A stretch of 64,000 bases of DNA, taken from NCBI GenBank assembly GCA_902826155.1, contig CADEDU010000001.1, forward strand, positions 124,525 through 188,524, read 5' to 3'. Positions 52,512 to 61,819 of this stretch are shown here, piece after piece. Below the pieces are notes generated by a model. That model made no database searches and had not been told where the DNA came from. It saw nothing but the letters and a program-made list of their open reading frames with translations. The translations under genes were made by a program, and so were the position numbers. The stretch's first letter is position 1; the number at the start of each line of letters is the position of its first letter. This stretch comes from an uncultured beta proteobacterium. GTDB taxonomy: Bacteria; Pseudomonadota; Gammaproteobacteria; Burkholderiales; SG8-39.

Positions 52512-54317
52512 TCAGGCGGACTTGCGGGCCGGTGGTGCCGGCAGAAGGTGCTCGGGTGAGGTGTCGGGCGCGATCCGGGAATCGGCGGCATCGCGCGATC
52601 CTTGCGCTGCGATGCGTCCATCCTTGAGCACGAACACCCGGTCGCAATCGCCCAGCAGGCTGAGCTGATGCGAGATGACGATCGTCGTTTTGCCGGCCTG
52701 CAGGCGTCGCACCGCGCTATCGATCAGGCGGGCCGAGTGCGTATCGATCGCGGTGGTCGGCTCGTCGAGGATCAGGATCGCCGGCTGCTTGATGATCGCG
52801 CGCGCCAGACAGATGCGCTGGCGCTGTCCGCCCGAGAGCGTGTCGCCGCGCTGGCCGACTATCGTGTCGTAGCCGCGCGGCAGCGCGCTGATGAATTCAT
52901 GGGCGTAAGCACAGCGCGCCGCGGCCTCGATCTGCGCATCGGTGGCGTCGAGCCGGCCGTAGGCGATGTTCTCGCGGATCGAGGCGCCGAACAGCAGCGT
53001 GTCCTGCAGCATCACGCCGATCGCGTCGCGCAGTGAGGCGCGCTGGTAGTCGCACACGTCCATGCCGTCGACCAGGATCGATCCGGCGGCAGGCTCGGCC
53101 AGCCGGGCCAGCAGGCTGGCGATCGTGGATTTGCCGCTGCCCGATGCACCCACGATCGCCACCCGTTCGCCGGGGCGGATGTGCAGGTTCAATTCGCGCA
53201 GCACCGGCTGGCCGCGCCGGTAGCCGAATGTCACGTTGCGGAACTCGATCTCGCCGCGTACGTCGGTGGCGCGGTGCGCACCGAGTCGGTCGGCGCTTAC
53301 CTGTTCCAGGTCGAGTACCGATGCGATGCGCTGCGCGCTCACCATTGCCCGCGAGAACTTCACCGACAGCTTGCCCAGATCGCGCAACGGCTTGAACACG
53401 GTGCGCAGATACGCCATGAATACCAGCAGATCGCCGGGCGTCATCTGCTGCGCGAGCACCTGGTGGGCGCCGATCAGTACCGTGAGGGCGGTCGCGCCGG
53501 CGCTCACCAAGGCGATCGACTTGGCGACCGCGGCCGACTCGCGCGAAGTGCGGATGCCGTCGGCGAGATTGCGCTCGCTCGCGGCGTCGAACCGGCGCGC
53601 CTCGAACTGCTCGCGACCGAACGCCTGCACCACCTTGAGCGACGCCAGCATCTCGCCGACGCGCGAGGCCATCTTGCCTTCCTGCTTGCGTTGCGCCGCG
53701 AGCGCGCGCTTGACGCGGCGATTGAGCTTGAACAGCACTAGCACCAGCACCGGAATGCTCGCCGCCACCACCAGCGCCAGGCGCCAGTTGACGATGAACA
53801 TGATCGCCAGCATGCCGACCATGAGCAGAAAGTGCGCGCACAGCGTGAGCAGCCAGTCGGCCACCACGTCCTTCACGCTCGCGGTGTCGGCAGCGAACTT
53901 CACCAGCACCTCGCTCGAGTCGCCGCGCGTGGAGCGGTGCAGCGGCATGCGTTGCAGCCGGTCGAACAGCTCGCGGCGCAATGCGTGCGTGAGTTCGTGC
54001 CCGATGCGCGCGGTGATGAACATCTGCGTATAGGAGAACCCGCCGCCCAGCAGCACCAGCGCGAAGATCGACGCGGCCAGTACCGCCACCTGCGTGCGCA
54101 CATCGAGTGCGAACAGCGACGCCAGCGGCGACAGCGCCGCGGGCAGTGGCTTGTCGAGCAGCACGTGATCGAAGATGAACTTGATCGGCCAGGGCGCGGC
54201 CAGCTCGGCGGCGATCGTGCCCAGGAGGCACAGCGCGGCCAGTGCCATCGCGCCACGTGAGGTGCGCAGATGCGCGAGCAGCAGGCCTCGCAACGCGTTC
54301 ATGCCAGAACTGTTCAT
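52512..54317 (-). CDS. MsbA-like ABC transporter (fused permease-ATPase)
   Basis: Half-transporter of 601 residues, six helices then an ATPase: Walker A 'GASGSGKST', Q-loop near 'VMLQDTLLFGASIRENIAYG', signature 'LSGGQRQR', Walker B 'ILILDEPTTAID', 'VISHQL'. It would act as a homodimer flipping or exporting a lipid-linked glycan or peptide. ATGA overlap with the kinase gene upstream at 54314. It sits in the middle of the operon, between the kinases and the second GT28-like enzyme. Confidence 0.93.
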   Translation of the reverse strand: MNSSGMNALRGLLLAHLRTSRGAMALAALCLLGTIAAELAAPWPIKFIFDHVLLDKPLPAALSPLASLFALDVRTQVAVLAASIFALVLLGGGFSYTQMFITARIGHELTHALRRELFDRLQRMPLHRSTRGDSSEVLVKFAADTASVKDVVADWLLTLCAHFLLMVGMLAIMFIVNWRLALVVAASIPVLVLVLFKLNRRVKRALAAQRKQEGKMASRVGEMLASLKVVQAFGREQFEARRFDAASERNLADGIRTSRESAAVAKSIALVSAGATALTVLIGAHQVLAQQMTPGDLLVFMAYLRTVFKPLRDLGKLSVKFSRAMVSAQRIASVLDLEQVSADRLGAHRATDVRGEIEFRNVTFGYRRGQPVLRELNLHIRPGERVAIVGASGSGKSTIASLLARLAEPAAGSILVDGMDVCDYQRASLRDAIGVMLQDTLLFGASIRENIAYGRLDATDAQIEAAARCAYAHEFISALPRGYDTIVGQRGDTLSGGQRQRICLARAIIKQPAILILDEPTTAIDTHSARLIDSAVRRLQAGKTTIVISHQLSLLGDCDRVFVLKDGRIAAQGSRDAADSRIAPDTSPEHLLPAPPARKSA

Positions 54318-55696
54318 GACTGACTCGATCCGTCAGCGCCACGTACACCAAGGGCGCGGGTGGCTGCTTCGAGCAGGACCATCCCCCGGTCGAGCGCACG
54401 GTCCACATCAGGACGCTGCTGCAGAAACTGCCGGTACGCGCGATTGATCCAGTGCATCACCGCGTGCCATTTCACGCGGGACGCATCGAACGGCACGCCA
54501 CCGGCGGCGCGATACGCGGCGATGAACCGATCGAGCACCGCATGCACGTCGGGTGCCGGCAAGCCGCGCAGGGCGAGATCGACACCGAGATTGGCGATGT
54601 CGAGCGTGGCATCACCGATCGCTAGCTCGTCGAAGTCCGCCAGCATCAGCGCATCGCCGTGCTGCAGCCACTGGCCCAGATGCAGATCGCCATGAATGCA
54701 GGCGCTGGCTGCCGTCGGCAGATCGGCGAGCGCGCGCGTCGCCTGCTCGATCGCCGCCAGCAATGGCGCGGCCGCGCGCGGATGCTCGGCGATGATCTTG
54801 GCGGCTTTCTTGGTGGCGTCGGCGATCAGTGCCGGCAGCGTCGGTGCGGGCGCGGCACGCAACGGCATTCGATGCAGGGCGGCGAGCGATCGGCCGAGTC
54901 GTTCGATCAGGACGCCATCGTCGGTGAGCGCGATGTGATCGTCGAGTGCAACGCCGTCGAAGTGCGCCAGCCACAGCGCGTTGTGCGCGGCATCGTAGTC
55001 GAGCGCCGTCGGGATCAGCACGTCGCCCAACCGCACATGACCGGTGCGCGCGAGCGTGTTGAGATGCCCGAACGTGTCCAGGCCGCGCCGGTCGGCGTAC
55101 ACCTTGGCGAATGCCACCGGATGTGGCGAGTCGGAGCGCCCGCGCGTCATGGTCAGCGCACAGCGTTGCAGCGGCCGGTACTTCACCACCGAGCAGCGAG
55201 CGTCCTGCTGCAATGTGGACGGGATCGAGGCGATCTGCGTGCGACGGTTCGCGCGCTCATGCGTGGCGAGCAGCGCGGGTAATCCGGACAGACTCGGCTC
55301 GCTCGGCAGCATCCAGAACAGCGCGTCCGATCCGGGCAGATGCACGAGGTCGACAACGTTGGCGCGCCATAGCTCATGGGCGTGGGCGCTGCGCGCGTCG
55401 CGAAACATGCGAGCGCCGAACCACACCGTGTCGCGACCGTTCACGACGCATTGGTAGGCCGCCGTGAATGTCGCCTTGCCCCAGGACGCCTGGTTCAGAT
55501 GGCGGTGGTAGCGCGCGTCGACCACGCTGCATTCCAGCTCCTCGATCGCCGATGCGTCGAAGCGTTGCGGCAGGCGCGGCATCACCTGCTCGTGCAGCAG
55601 ATGCGCCACTCGCACGATGTCGTGCCAGCGTGCGAATGCGCCCGCACCAGCGTCCGCACCGATGGCTGCGGCGTGGATGGTCGGTGCGCTAGCCAT
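54314..55696 (-). CDS. APH-like phosphotransferase
   Basis: Protein of 460 residues with a divergent N-terminal half and an aminoglycoside phosphotransferase/choline-kinase C-terminal half: 'SACIHGDLHLGQWLQHGDALMLADFDELAIGDATLDIANL' carries the catalytic Asp and the metal-binding DFD. The Asn of HGDxHxxN is Gln. It may phosphorylate a sugar or small alcohol. The start MASAPTIH at 55696 overlaps the upstream kinase stop by 8 bases; longer frames lie inside that gene. It looks like a paralogue of the pseudokinase at 44620. Confidence 0.84.
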   Translation of the reverse strand: MASAPTIHAAAIGADAGAGAFARWHDIVRVAHLLHEQVMPRLPQRFDASAIEELECSVVDARYHRHLNQASWGKATFTAAYQCVVNGRDTVWFGARMFRDARSAHAHELWRANVVDLVHLPGSDALFWMLPSEPSLSGLPALLATHERANRRTQIASIPSTLQQDARCSVVKYRPLQRCALTMTRGRSDSPHPVAFAKVYADRRGLDTFGHLNTLARTGHVRLGDVLIPTALDYDAAHNALWLAHFDGVALDDHIALTDDGVLIERLGRSLAALHRMPLRAAPAPTLPALIADATKKAAKIIAEHPRAAAPLLAAIEQATRALADLPTAASACIHGDLHLGQWLQHGDALMLADFDELAIGDATLDIANLGVDLALRGLPAPDVHAVLDRFIAAYRAAGGVPFDASRVKWHAVMHWINRAYRQFLQQRPDVDRALDRGMVLLEAATRALGVRGADGSSQS

Positions 55697-57098
55697 GGGC
55701 GCTGCGCTCCATCGTGTCGGCTCGCGCCTGCGCCAGCAGATTGCCCGCGAGTGCGACCAGGGCATCGACGAGCGCCGAGCGGCCAGGCTTCAGTCGCACC
55801 ATGCAGCGATACGTCCGCTCGGTCAGCAGCGCGAACGCCGTGCTCCAGCGCAGCGCTTGTGCCGCGACCGGCGTATCCGCGACGCGCCGGTACGCATGGG
55901 CGAAGCGCGGCAGCGCGATGTGCAGCGCGTGGCGCGCGTCGCCATCGAGCAAAGCCTGGTAGATCAGCGCGGCTTGAAAGCTGCCCAAGTCGATCACGGC
56001 CGGACCAGCGGTGAGTGCATCGAAGTCGATCAGCGTGGCGCTCGACCCATCGAGCAGAATGTTCTGCGGATGCAGATCGCCGTGCAGCGTCACCGGTCGG
56101 TCGAAGTCGACCACGTTGCTTTGCTGCAGGATGCGCACGGCCAGCCGTTCCACTGCCGCGGCGCTCGCCGGCGCCAGCGCCCTAGCGACAGCCGTCACGC
56201 GCGTCAGGCGCTCGCTGATTGACGCAAGCGAAAGCGCGGTTGCAGGCGGCCGCTGCGTGCGGTGCAAGGCCGCGATCGCGCGGGCGGCGGCTTGCCAGCG
56301 ATCTTCGTCGATGGTGCTGCGCATCAGGTGTTCGAGCAGTGTTTGACCTGGCGCTGCGCGACAGCAGATCAGGCCGTACTCGGGCAGATGCAGCAGCGGC
56401 TCGGGCATGCGCAGGGCGCCGGTTCGTCGCTCATCGCTGTTCCACAGTCGTTGCAACGTCGCATAGGCGTCGGGCGATGCGCCATCGGCATGGCATTTCG
56501 CGTAGATCGACTCGCCCAAGCGCAACGTGCAGCCATGTTCGGGCACGTAGTGCACCAGTTCCACGCGATCGCGCCGCGGTGCCCCGATCCCTCCCGTGGC
56601 TGCGGCCTTCGCAGGCGCCGCCGTGGCCGGATCGTCCGCAAGGTGCTGGCGCAGCGTTGCGTGCAGCCCGTCGATGCCTCCCAGCCGTCGCAGGCCGCTC
56701 AGCTTGCAATCGTTGGGGAACGCCCACACCACCATGTCCAGCTCCGGCAGCCGGAACAGCGGCGCGCTTGACGGCGCGGGTGCTTGCAGCTGACCCGCGG
56801 CTTTGTCGAACGCGGGCTGGGACATGCCCGGTCCGTAGACGCGCGCGGCGAAGTGGAGGTGCACCGGCGGCGCGTCGTTCGCGCTGGCAAGCGTCACCCG
56901 GTAGCCGATGACACAGCGCTGTTTGAGCGGACGCAGCCGCACATGCGCGACGGTGCACGCGGTGATCGGCGCCCGACGCGCCGTGGCAGGCTCGGCCCAC
57001 AGCCGTTCGGTGAATCGCTGCGCCATCTCTGCCGGATCGAGCGCCACCGCCAGCCCCGGCAAGGAAGTCGTAGGGGTGTGCATGACGGCCGTCTGCAT
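55689..57098 (-). CDS. APH-like phosphotransferase
   Basis: Protein of 469 residues, second kinase of the operon. Catalytic block is canonical: 'VTLHGDLHPQNILLDGSSATLIDFDALTAGPAVIDLGSFQAAL' (Asp and Asn of HGDxHxxN, DFD). The N-terminal 250 residues include an ATP-lobe 'RLRPLKQRCVIGYRVTLA' and 'YAKCHADGASPDAYATLQRLW'. The start MQTAVM shares one base with the lyase stop (TGATG). It could be a sugar 1-kinase supplying activated sugars or a kinase for a lipid carrier head-group. Confidence 0.85.
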   Translation of the reverse strand: MQTAVMHTPTTSLPGLAVALDPAEMAQRFTERLWAEPATARRAPITACTVAHVRLRPLKQRCVIGYRVTLASANDAPPVHLHFAARVYGPGMSQPAFDKAAGQLQAPAPSSAPLFRLPELDMVVWAFPNDCKLSGLRRLGGIDGLHATLRQHLADDPATAAPAKAAATGGIGAPRRDRVELVHYVPEHGCTLRLGESIYAKCHADGASPDAYATLQRLWNSDERRTGALRMPEPLLHLPEYGLICCRAAPGQTLLEHLMRSTIDEDRWQAAARAIAALHRTQRPPATALSLASISERLTRVTAVARALAPASAAAVERLAVRILQQSNVVDFDRPVTLHGDLHPQNILLDGSSATLIDFDALTAGPAVIDLGSFQAALIYQALLDGDARHALHIALPRFAHAYRRVADTPVAAQALRWSTAFALLTERTYRCMVRLKPGRSALVDALVALAGNLLAQARADTMERSAHG

Positions 57099-59134
57099 CA
57101 ACGCCAGACCTCGGCGATCGCGCCGTGCGGCGCAGCGTGAATGCGCACGATGTCCCCGAACGCGTCTTTGCGGGCCCAGGCAAAGCCACCGTCGCAGGCC
57201 AATGCGCCGAACCGCAACGCGCCGTCGGTGGGCTCGGGCGCGATCAGCCAGTGATCCACGACCGAGTCGGCGCCGCTGCCGATGTGGATCGCAAGCGCCT
57301 GCGCATCGATCGCGCGCGGAGCGCTGTCGCTGTCGTCTGCGTCGTCGCACCAGACTGGTAGCTCGTGCACGGCGATGCGTGGCGCCTGCCGTGCGAACGG
57401 GTAGATCACCGTGTGAAAGCTGGTGCGTGCGGCGCTGCGCCGGAACCGCACGACCGGCGCGGCCTGTTTCTCGCCGTAGCTGCGCGAGACATAGCCGTTG
57501 TCGATCGACACGGTGACCTCGGGCGTTGCGCTCTGTGCGATCAGCAGATTCGGCGCGGTGACAGTGATGGTGGAACCGACATGCTCGATGCGCGTGCTTT
57601 CCTGTGCGAGCGGATCGAGATGGAATTGCAGATCGAAGTCGTGTTCCCCCGTACCGGTGAGAAAGTCGCTGATGATCCAGTACTGCGCGCGCACGAAATG
57701 GATGATGCGGTCGTGGCGCACCGGATACTCGCTGCTGCACGCCCGTGCATGCAGATGGGTGAACGCGGGAGCGTCGTGCCAGGCGAGCACGCTCACCTCG
57801 GGGGCGGCACCGCGCACCTTGAAGCGCGTGGGGCCGGGCTCGTAGCGCGTCTGATTGCGGCCATCGACCAGCACGGTGTTGTGCGATCCGGTGCCGCGAA
57901 ATAGCGCGCGCCAGTTGACCGTGCCGGACTCGCTGTAGGTGTAGCGGCCCGGATCGACGATCAGCGAGCGGCCGAACGCAGCGAGCTCGAAGCTCAGGCA
58001 ATCGAAATGGCCATGATTGCCCGCGCCCAGCGGCCCGCAATCGGCCATCAGATACGGCTCGTCGCGGAACGGGCGCTCCCGACCCCAGCCGCCGCGCATG
58101 GTGTAGTAGCCGCTCGCGGTGAACGCGCCGGCGGCCGCGGCCGGCGCTTCGCCTTGCGCGCCCTGCGTGGCCACGTACAGCATGTCCTTGCGGCCGTACA
58201 GATCGAAGCCTTCGCGCAACAGGTCGCGGTAGCTGCGCACGTCGCCGTCGGAGAACGCCGGCACCTCACCGTCGGGCTTGTGCGCGTGCATCGAGAATTC
58301 CAGCGCGCGCACTAGGCCGGCGTCCATGCCCGCCGGCAGCTCGATCGCGTTCAACATCGCCAGGCGCTTCACGCACAGCCAGTTGCGCAGCACGATGTGG
58401 TGGTAGTCGGTGGAGAGCTCGCACTGCACGCCGTCCTCGAGCAGGTCGGTGGCGACGTTGCGGGCGATCTCCTGCAGCGCGAATTCGCGCCACTCGGCGG
58501 CCGCTGCGAACTCGGGGAACACCACGCCCGCCAGGAACACCGCGTACAACTCGAGCGTGCGGTGATTGCGCGCCGCGTGCAGATTGCGCCGCAGGTATTC
58601 GGTCTGTTCGTGCAGCGACACCAGAAACCGTTCGTAGAACGCCGCGGGGATGCCGGTGGGCCGGTTGCGGGTGACGAAGAAGTAGTGCGCGTAGATCCAG
58701 TTCTGGATGCGCCGGCCGGTGACGTCGGCGGCGATGAACCCCGGAGGAGTGCTCGCAATCCACGAATCGGTCAGCGCCACCCATTTCTGTACGTAGCGCT
58801 GATCGCGCGTCTTGTGCCAGCGCGCCCCGAGCCCGACCGAGTAGTAGAACTTGTGCAGCAGGATGTGCCACTCGACATCGGCGCTTGGATTGTCGAGCCA
58901 GGCGATCGGCTCGCCCAGCGTATGGGTCTCGCCGTTGAAGCTGAACGCGTTGTCGAGCAGCGCATCGATGCGCTCGCGGCGCGTCTGCTCCGGCTCGATG
59001 ACCGGGAAGTACTCCACGCCGGTGCGCCGGTGGAAGTGCTCGAGCAGCGCCGCCGCCGGAAGCGCGCGATAGGACGGCCGCAGCAGATGCTCGAGCTGCG
59101 TCGGTGAGGCGGGACGATCGACGACGGCGTTCAC
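57098..59134 (-). CDS. Heparinase II/III-like (alginate lyase-like) protein
   Basis: Protein of 678 residues. N-terminal (alpha/alpha) toroid, residues 50-330 ('DVEWHILLHKFYYSVGLGARWHKT', 'NHRTLELYAVFLAGVVFPEF', 'CELSTDYHHIVLRNWL'), then the Hepar_II_III beta-sandwich ('MADCGPLGAGNHGHFDCLSFELAAFGRSLIVDPGRYTY', 'GSHNTVLVDGRNQ'). Conserved His/Tyr and the 'HGHFD' motif are present. No signal peptide is seen although such lyases usually act outside, so it may cut or edit a cytoplasmic intermediate or lack activity. TGATG and ATGA overlaps at both ends. Confidence 0.9.
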   Translation of the reverse strand: MNAVVDRPASPTQLEHLLRPSYRALPAAALLEHFHRRTGVEYFPVIEPEQTRRERIDALLDNAFSFNGETHTLGEPIAWLDNPSADVEWHILLHKFYYSVGLGARWHKTRDQRYVQKWVALTDSWIASTPPGFIAADVTGRRIQNWIYAHYFFVTRNRPTGIPAAFYERFLVSLHEQTEYLRRNLHAARNHRTLELYAVFLAGVVFPEFAAAAEWREFALQEIARNVATDLLEDGVQCELSTDYHHIVLRNWLCVKRLAMLNAIELPAGMDAGLVRALEFSMHAHKPDGEVPAFSDGDVRSYRDLLREGFDLYGRKDMLYVATQGAQGEAPAAAAGAFTASGYYTMRGGWGRERPFRDEPYLMADCGPLGAGNHGHFDCLSFELAAFGRSLIVDPGRYTYSESGTVNWRALFRGTGSHNTVLVDGRNQTRYEPGPTRFKVRGAAPEVSVLAWHDAPAFTHLHARACSSEYPVRHDRIIHFVRAQYWIISDFLTGTGEHDFDLQFHLDPLAQESTRIEHVGSTITVTAPNLLIAQSATPEVTVSIDNGYVSRSYGEKQAAPVVRFRRSAARTSFHTVIYPFARQAPRIAVHELPVWCDDADDSDSAPRAIDAQALAIHIGSGADSVVDHWLIAPEPTDGALRFGALACDGGFAWARKDAFGDIVRIHAAPHGAIAEVWR

Positions 59135-60510
59135 GATGCGCGCTCCAGCAACGGTGCGCCCGCTCGTGCCGGTGTCTGCGCCAGCTCGCGCTGGAACAGG
59201 TTGTAGAGCGTGCGCGTGGTGATGCGCGCATCGAATCGTTCGTGCACCTTTTGCGACGCGCGCGCACCGAGGCGTTCGCGCAGCGCCTGGTCGGTCAGCA
59301 GCCGCTGCAGTGCACCTGCCAGTGCACCGGCGTCGCGATCGGCGACCAGCAGGCCGTCGCGGCCGTCGTCGACCAGCTCCGGGATGCCCGAGATCGGCGT
59401 CGACACCACCGCCAGCCCGGTTGCCATCGCCTCGGCCAGCACGTTGGGGATGCCGTCGCGATCACCGTCGTCGGTCACCAGGCAGGGCAGGGCGAACACG
59501 GCGGCGCGGGCATACCAATCCACCAATTCGTCCTGCGTCACGGCGCCGTGCAGGCTGACCATCTCGCCCAGCTGCAGGCGATCGATCGCCGCACGCAAGC
59601 GTTCGGCCATGCCGCCGTCTTCACCGATCAGCTCGCAACGAAACGCCACGCCTGCGTCGCGCACGCGGGCACAGGCCTCGATCAGCACGTCGAAACCCTT
59701 CTTCTCGACCAGCCGGCCCACTGCTAGCACCAGCGGCGGCGCGTCGTTGCGGTCGGTGCCGCCACGCATGGCGCGGCCGAAGCGATGCAGGTCGAGCCCG
59801 TGGTAGATCGTGTGCACGGTGCGACACGACGGACACACGCCGCGCAGATGCTGTTCGTTGGCGGCCGTGCAGGTGGCGATGAAGCGCGCCGCCTGCATCT
59901 TGCGGGCCAGCAGGTCGCCTGGATTGAGTCCGGCCTGATAGATGTCCTTGGCGTGCGCGGTGAAGCTGAACGGCAAGCCGGTCAGACCGCTGACGAACCA
60001 GGTGACCGTGGTCGCGCCATGGCAGAAGTGGCCGTGCAGATGGCGCACGCCCGGTGCATCGAGCAGCGCGGCGGCGATCGATCCGGCCTGCACGAACTCC
60101 TTGATGAACACCTTGCGCGGTGCGAGCGTGGATTTGCGATAGCGCCACGCCATCGCCACCGCGCGCGCGAGCGTGGCCGCGTAGCGCAACGGTCGGTGCA
60201 GCGCCAGGCGCGCATGGGCGCCGGCGAAGCGGGTGAAGTTCTCGACCAGCCAGCCGGCCAGGCTGCGATCGGAGATGCCGCTCGCATTCGGGATCTGCAA
60301 CAACGGGGCCCGGATTCGCGCGACCACGCCTTGCACCTTGTCGTGCTCGCCGGGTTTGATCGAATACAGGCGCAGTCCCAGGCCCATCTGCTCCAGCAGA
60401 TGGATCTCGTTGGCGATGAAGGTCTCTGTCAGCCGCGGAAAGCCCTTGAGGATGTAGCCCACCTCACCGGCAGCAACCGAGGTGTCGCGCATGGGTGTAT
60501 CAGCTCGCAT
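59131..60510 (-). CDS. GT4-family glycosyltransferase
   Basis: GT-B enzyme of 459 residues. N-domain 'VGYILKGFPRLTETFIANEIHLLEQMGLGLRLYSIKP'; C-domain 'PLVLAVGRLVEKKGFDVLIEACARV' and the donor-binding 'GDRDGIPNVLAEAMATGLAVVSTPISGIPELVDDGRDGLLV' with the E-x7-E pattern. Start MRADTP at 60510 has GAGAG upstream and overlaps the previous gene by 11 bases. It is paralogous to the next GT4 gene at 60500, and both share 'PxLTETF' and 'KxxSETF' starts. Confidence 0.92.
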   Translation of the reverse strand: MRADTPMRDTSVAAGEVGYILKGFPRLTETFIANEIHLLEQMGLGLRLYSIKPGEHDKVQGVVARIRAPLLQIPNASGISDRSLAGWLVENFTRFAGAHARLALHRPLRYAATLARAVAMAWRYRKSTLAPRKVFIKEFVQAGSIAAALLDAPGVRHLHGHFCHGATTVTWFVSGLTGLPFSFTAHAKDIYQAGLNPGDLLARKMQAARFIATCTAANEQHLRGVCPSCRTVHTIYHGLDLHRFGRAMRGGTDRNDAPPLVLAVGRLVEKKGFDVLIEACARVRDAGVAFRCELIGEDGGMAERLRAAIDRLQLGEMVSLHGAVTQDELVDWYARAAVFALPCLVTDDGDRDGIPNVLAEAMATGLAVVSTPISGIPELVDDGRDGLLVADRDAGALAGALQRLLTDQALRERLGARASQKVHERFDARITTRTLYNLFQRELAQTPARAGAPLLERAS

Positions 60511-61819
60511 GTTGTTGTCTCTCGGCGGTGACCGCGGCCCGATCCATCGAGGGGGCACGGCTCGCCTGGGTGAGCAGATCACGCACCAGCACCAGGTTGC
60601 GGGCGTTGGAGAACTGCCGGGCGACGGTGTCGCGCGCGCGCATACCGAGTGCTGCGCGCTGCGCCGGATTCATGATGAGTCGCTCCATCGCGTGGGCGAG
60701 CGCACCGACATCCTGTGCCGGCACCAGCAGGCCGTTGCGGTCGTGCTCGATGACTTCGGGGATGCCCGAGACCGGCGTGCTGATTACCGGCAGCTGCATC
60801 GACATGGCTTCGAGCAGCACGTTCGGAATGCCGTCGCGGTCGCCGTCGGCGCCGATCTGGCACGGCAGCACGAACAGCGTCGCGCGCGCGTAGGCCTCGA
60901 TCACTTCGTGCTGCGCGCGCTTGCCCAGCAGATGGATGCAGTGCGACAGCCCGAGCGCGACGATGCGCGCACGCAGCACCGCTTCGTCCGGGCCGTAGCC
61001 GATGATCTCGCAGCGGAACGGCACCTGCCGCGCCACCAGCTGCGCGCAGGCTTCGATCAGTGTAGGGAAGCCCTTCTTCTCGCGCAGCCGGCCGACGCTC
61101 AGGATCACCGGCGGCTGCACCTGATTGCGACCCTGCGGACCGGTGCGGCGCGCGAAGCGCTCCAGATCGATGCCGTGGTACATCCGGTGCACGCTCGCGC
61201 CGGGACCGCCGATCCGCTGCAGATGGTGGCGGTTGTATTCGGTGCACGTCACCGTGAACTGCGCACCGCGCAGGCGCTGCGCCAACGCGACCGGGTCGGA
61301 CATGTAGATGTCCTTCGCGTGCGCGGAGATGCTGTAGGTGCCGCCGATCATGGTAGCGGCCACGGCGGCGAGTGCAGCGGGTTCGCTCGCGAAGTGCGCG
61401 TGCACGTGACGGATGCGCTGGGCTTCTAGTTCGTTGGCCAGCATGCCGGCATGCACGAAGCGGGACCAGCGGTCCGGTTCGCGTGAACCGACCGTCTCAC
61501 GCAGCGCGCGCAGATAGCCGCGGGGATGCCTGGCGAGCACGCGCGCGTGCGCGGCAATCGCCTGCGCCATCGCTGATCGCGCCGGCTGCGTGACGTATCG
61601 GACCGCGGCCCGCACCTTGCCCACCTGGGCGTGCGCGAACGCGTCGGTGGGCTGCTGCAGCGAGAAGATCGCCAGTGGCACGCCCAGCGCTTCCAACCCC
61701 AGGATCTCGCCGAGCACGAACGTCTCGGAGAGTTTCGGATAGGTTTTGAGCAGCAACCCGATCGGGGCGTGGCCGCGCCGGGGATCGCGCGTCGAGATGT
61801 TGCGAGTAAGGACGGTCAT
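60500..61819 (-). CDS. GT4-family glycosyltransferase
   Basis: GT-B enzyme of 439 residues: 'IGLLLKTYPKLSETFVLGEILGLEALGVPLAIFSLQ', 'PPVILSVGRLREKKGFPTLIEACAQL' and 'GDRDGIPNVLLEAMSMQLPVISTPVSGIPEVIEHDRNGLLV'. Clearly a paralogue of the protein at 59131, suggesting two successive additions. ATG 61819 overlaps the first operon gene as ATGA. Substrates unknown. Confidence 0.92.
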   Translation of the reverse strand: MTVLTRNISTRDPRRGHAPIGLLLKTYPKLSETFVLGEILGLEALGVPLAIFSLQQPTDAFAHAQVGKVRAAVRYVTQPARSAMAQAIAAHARVLARHPRGYLRALRETVGSREPDRWSRFVHAGMLANELEAQRIRHVHAHFASEPAALAAVAATMIGGTYSISAHAKDIYMSDPVALAQRLRGAQFTVTCTEYNRHHLQRIGGPGASVHRMYHGIDLERFARRTGPQGRNQVQPPVILSVGRLREKKGFPTLIEACAQLVARQVPFRCEIIGYGPDEAVLRARIVALGLSHCIHLLGKRAQHEVIEAYARATLFVLPCQIGADGDRDGIPNVLLEAMSMQLPVISTPVSGIPEVIEHDRNGLLVPAQDVGALAHAMERLIMNPAQRAALGMRARDTVARQFSNARNLVLVRDLLTQASRAPSMDRAAVTAERQQHAS

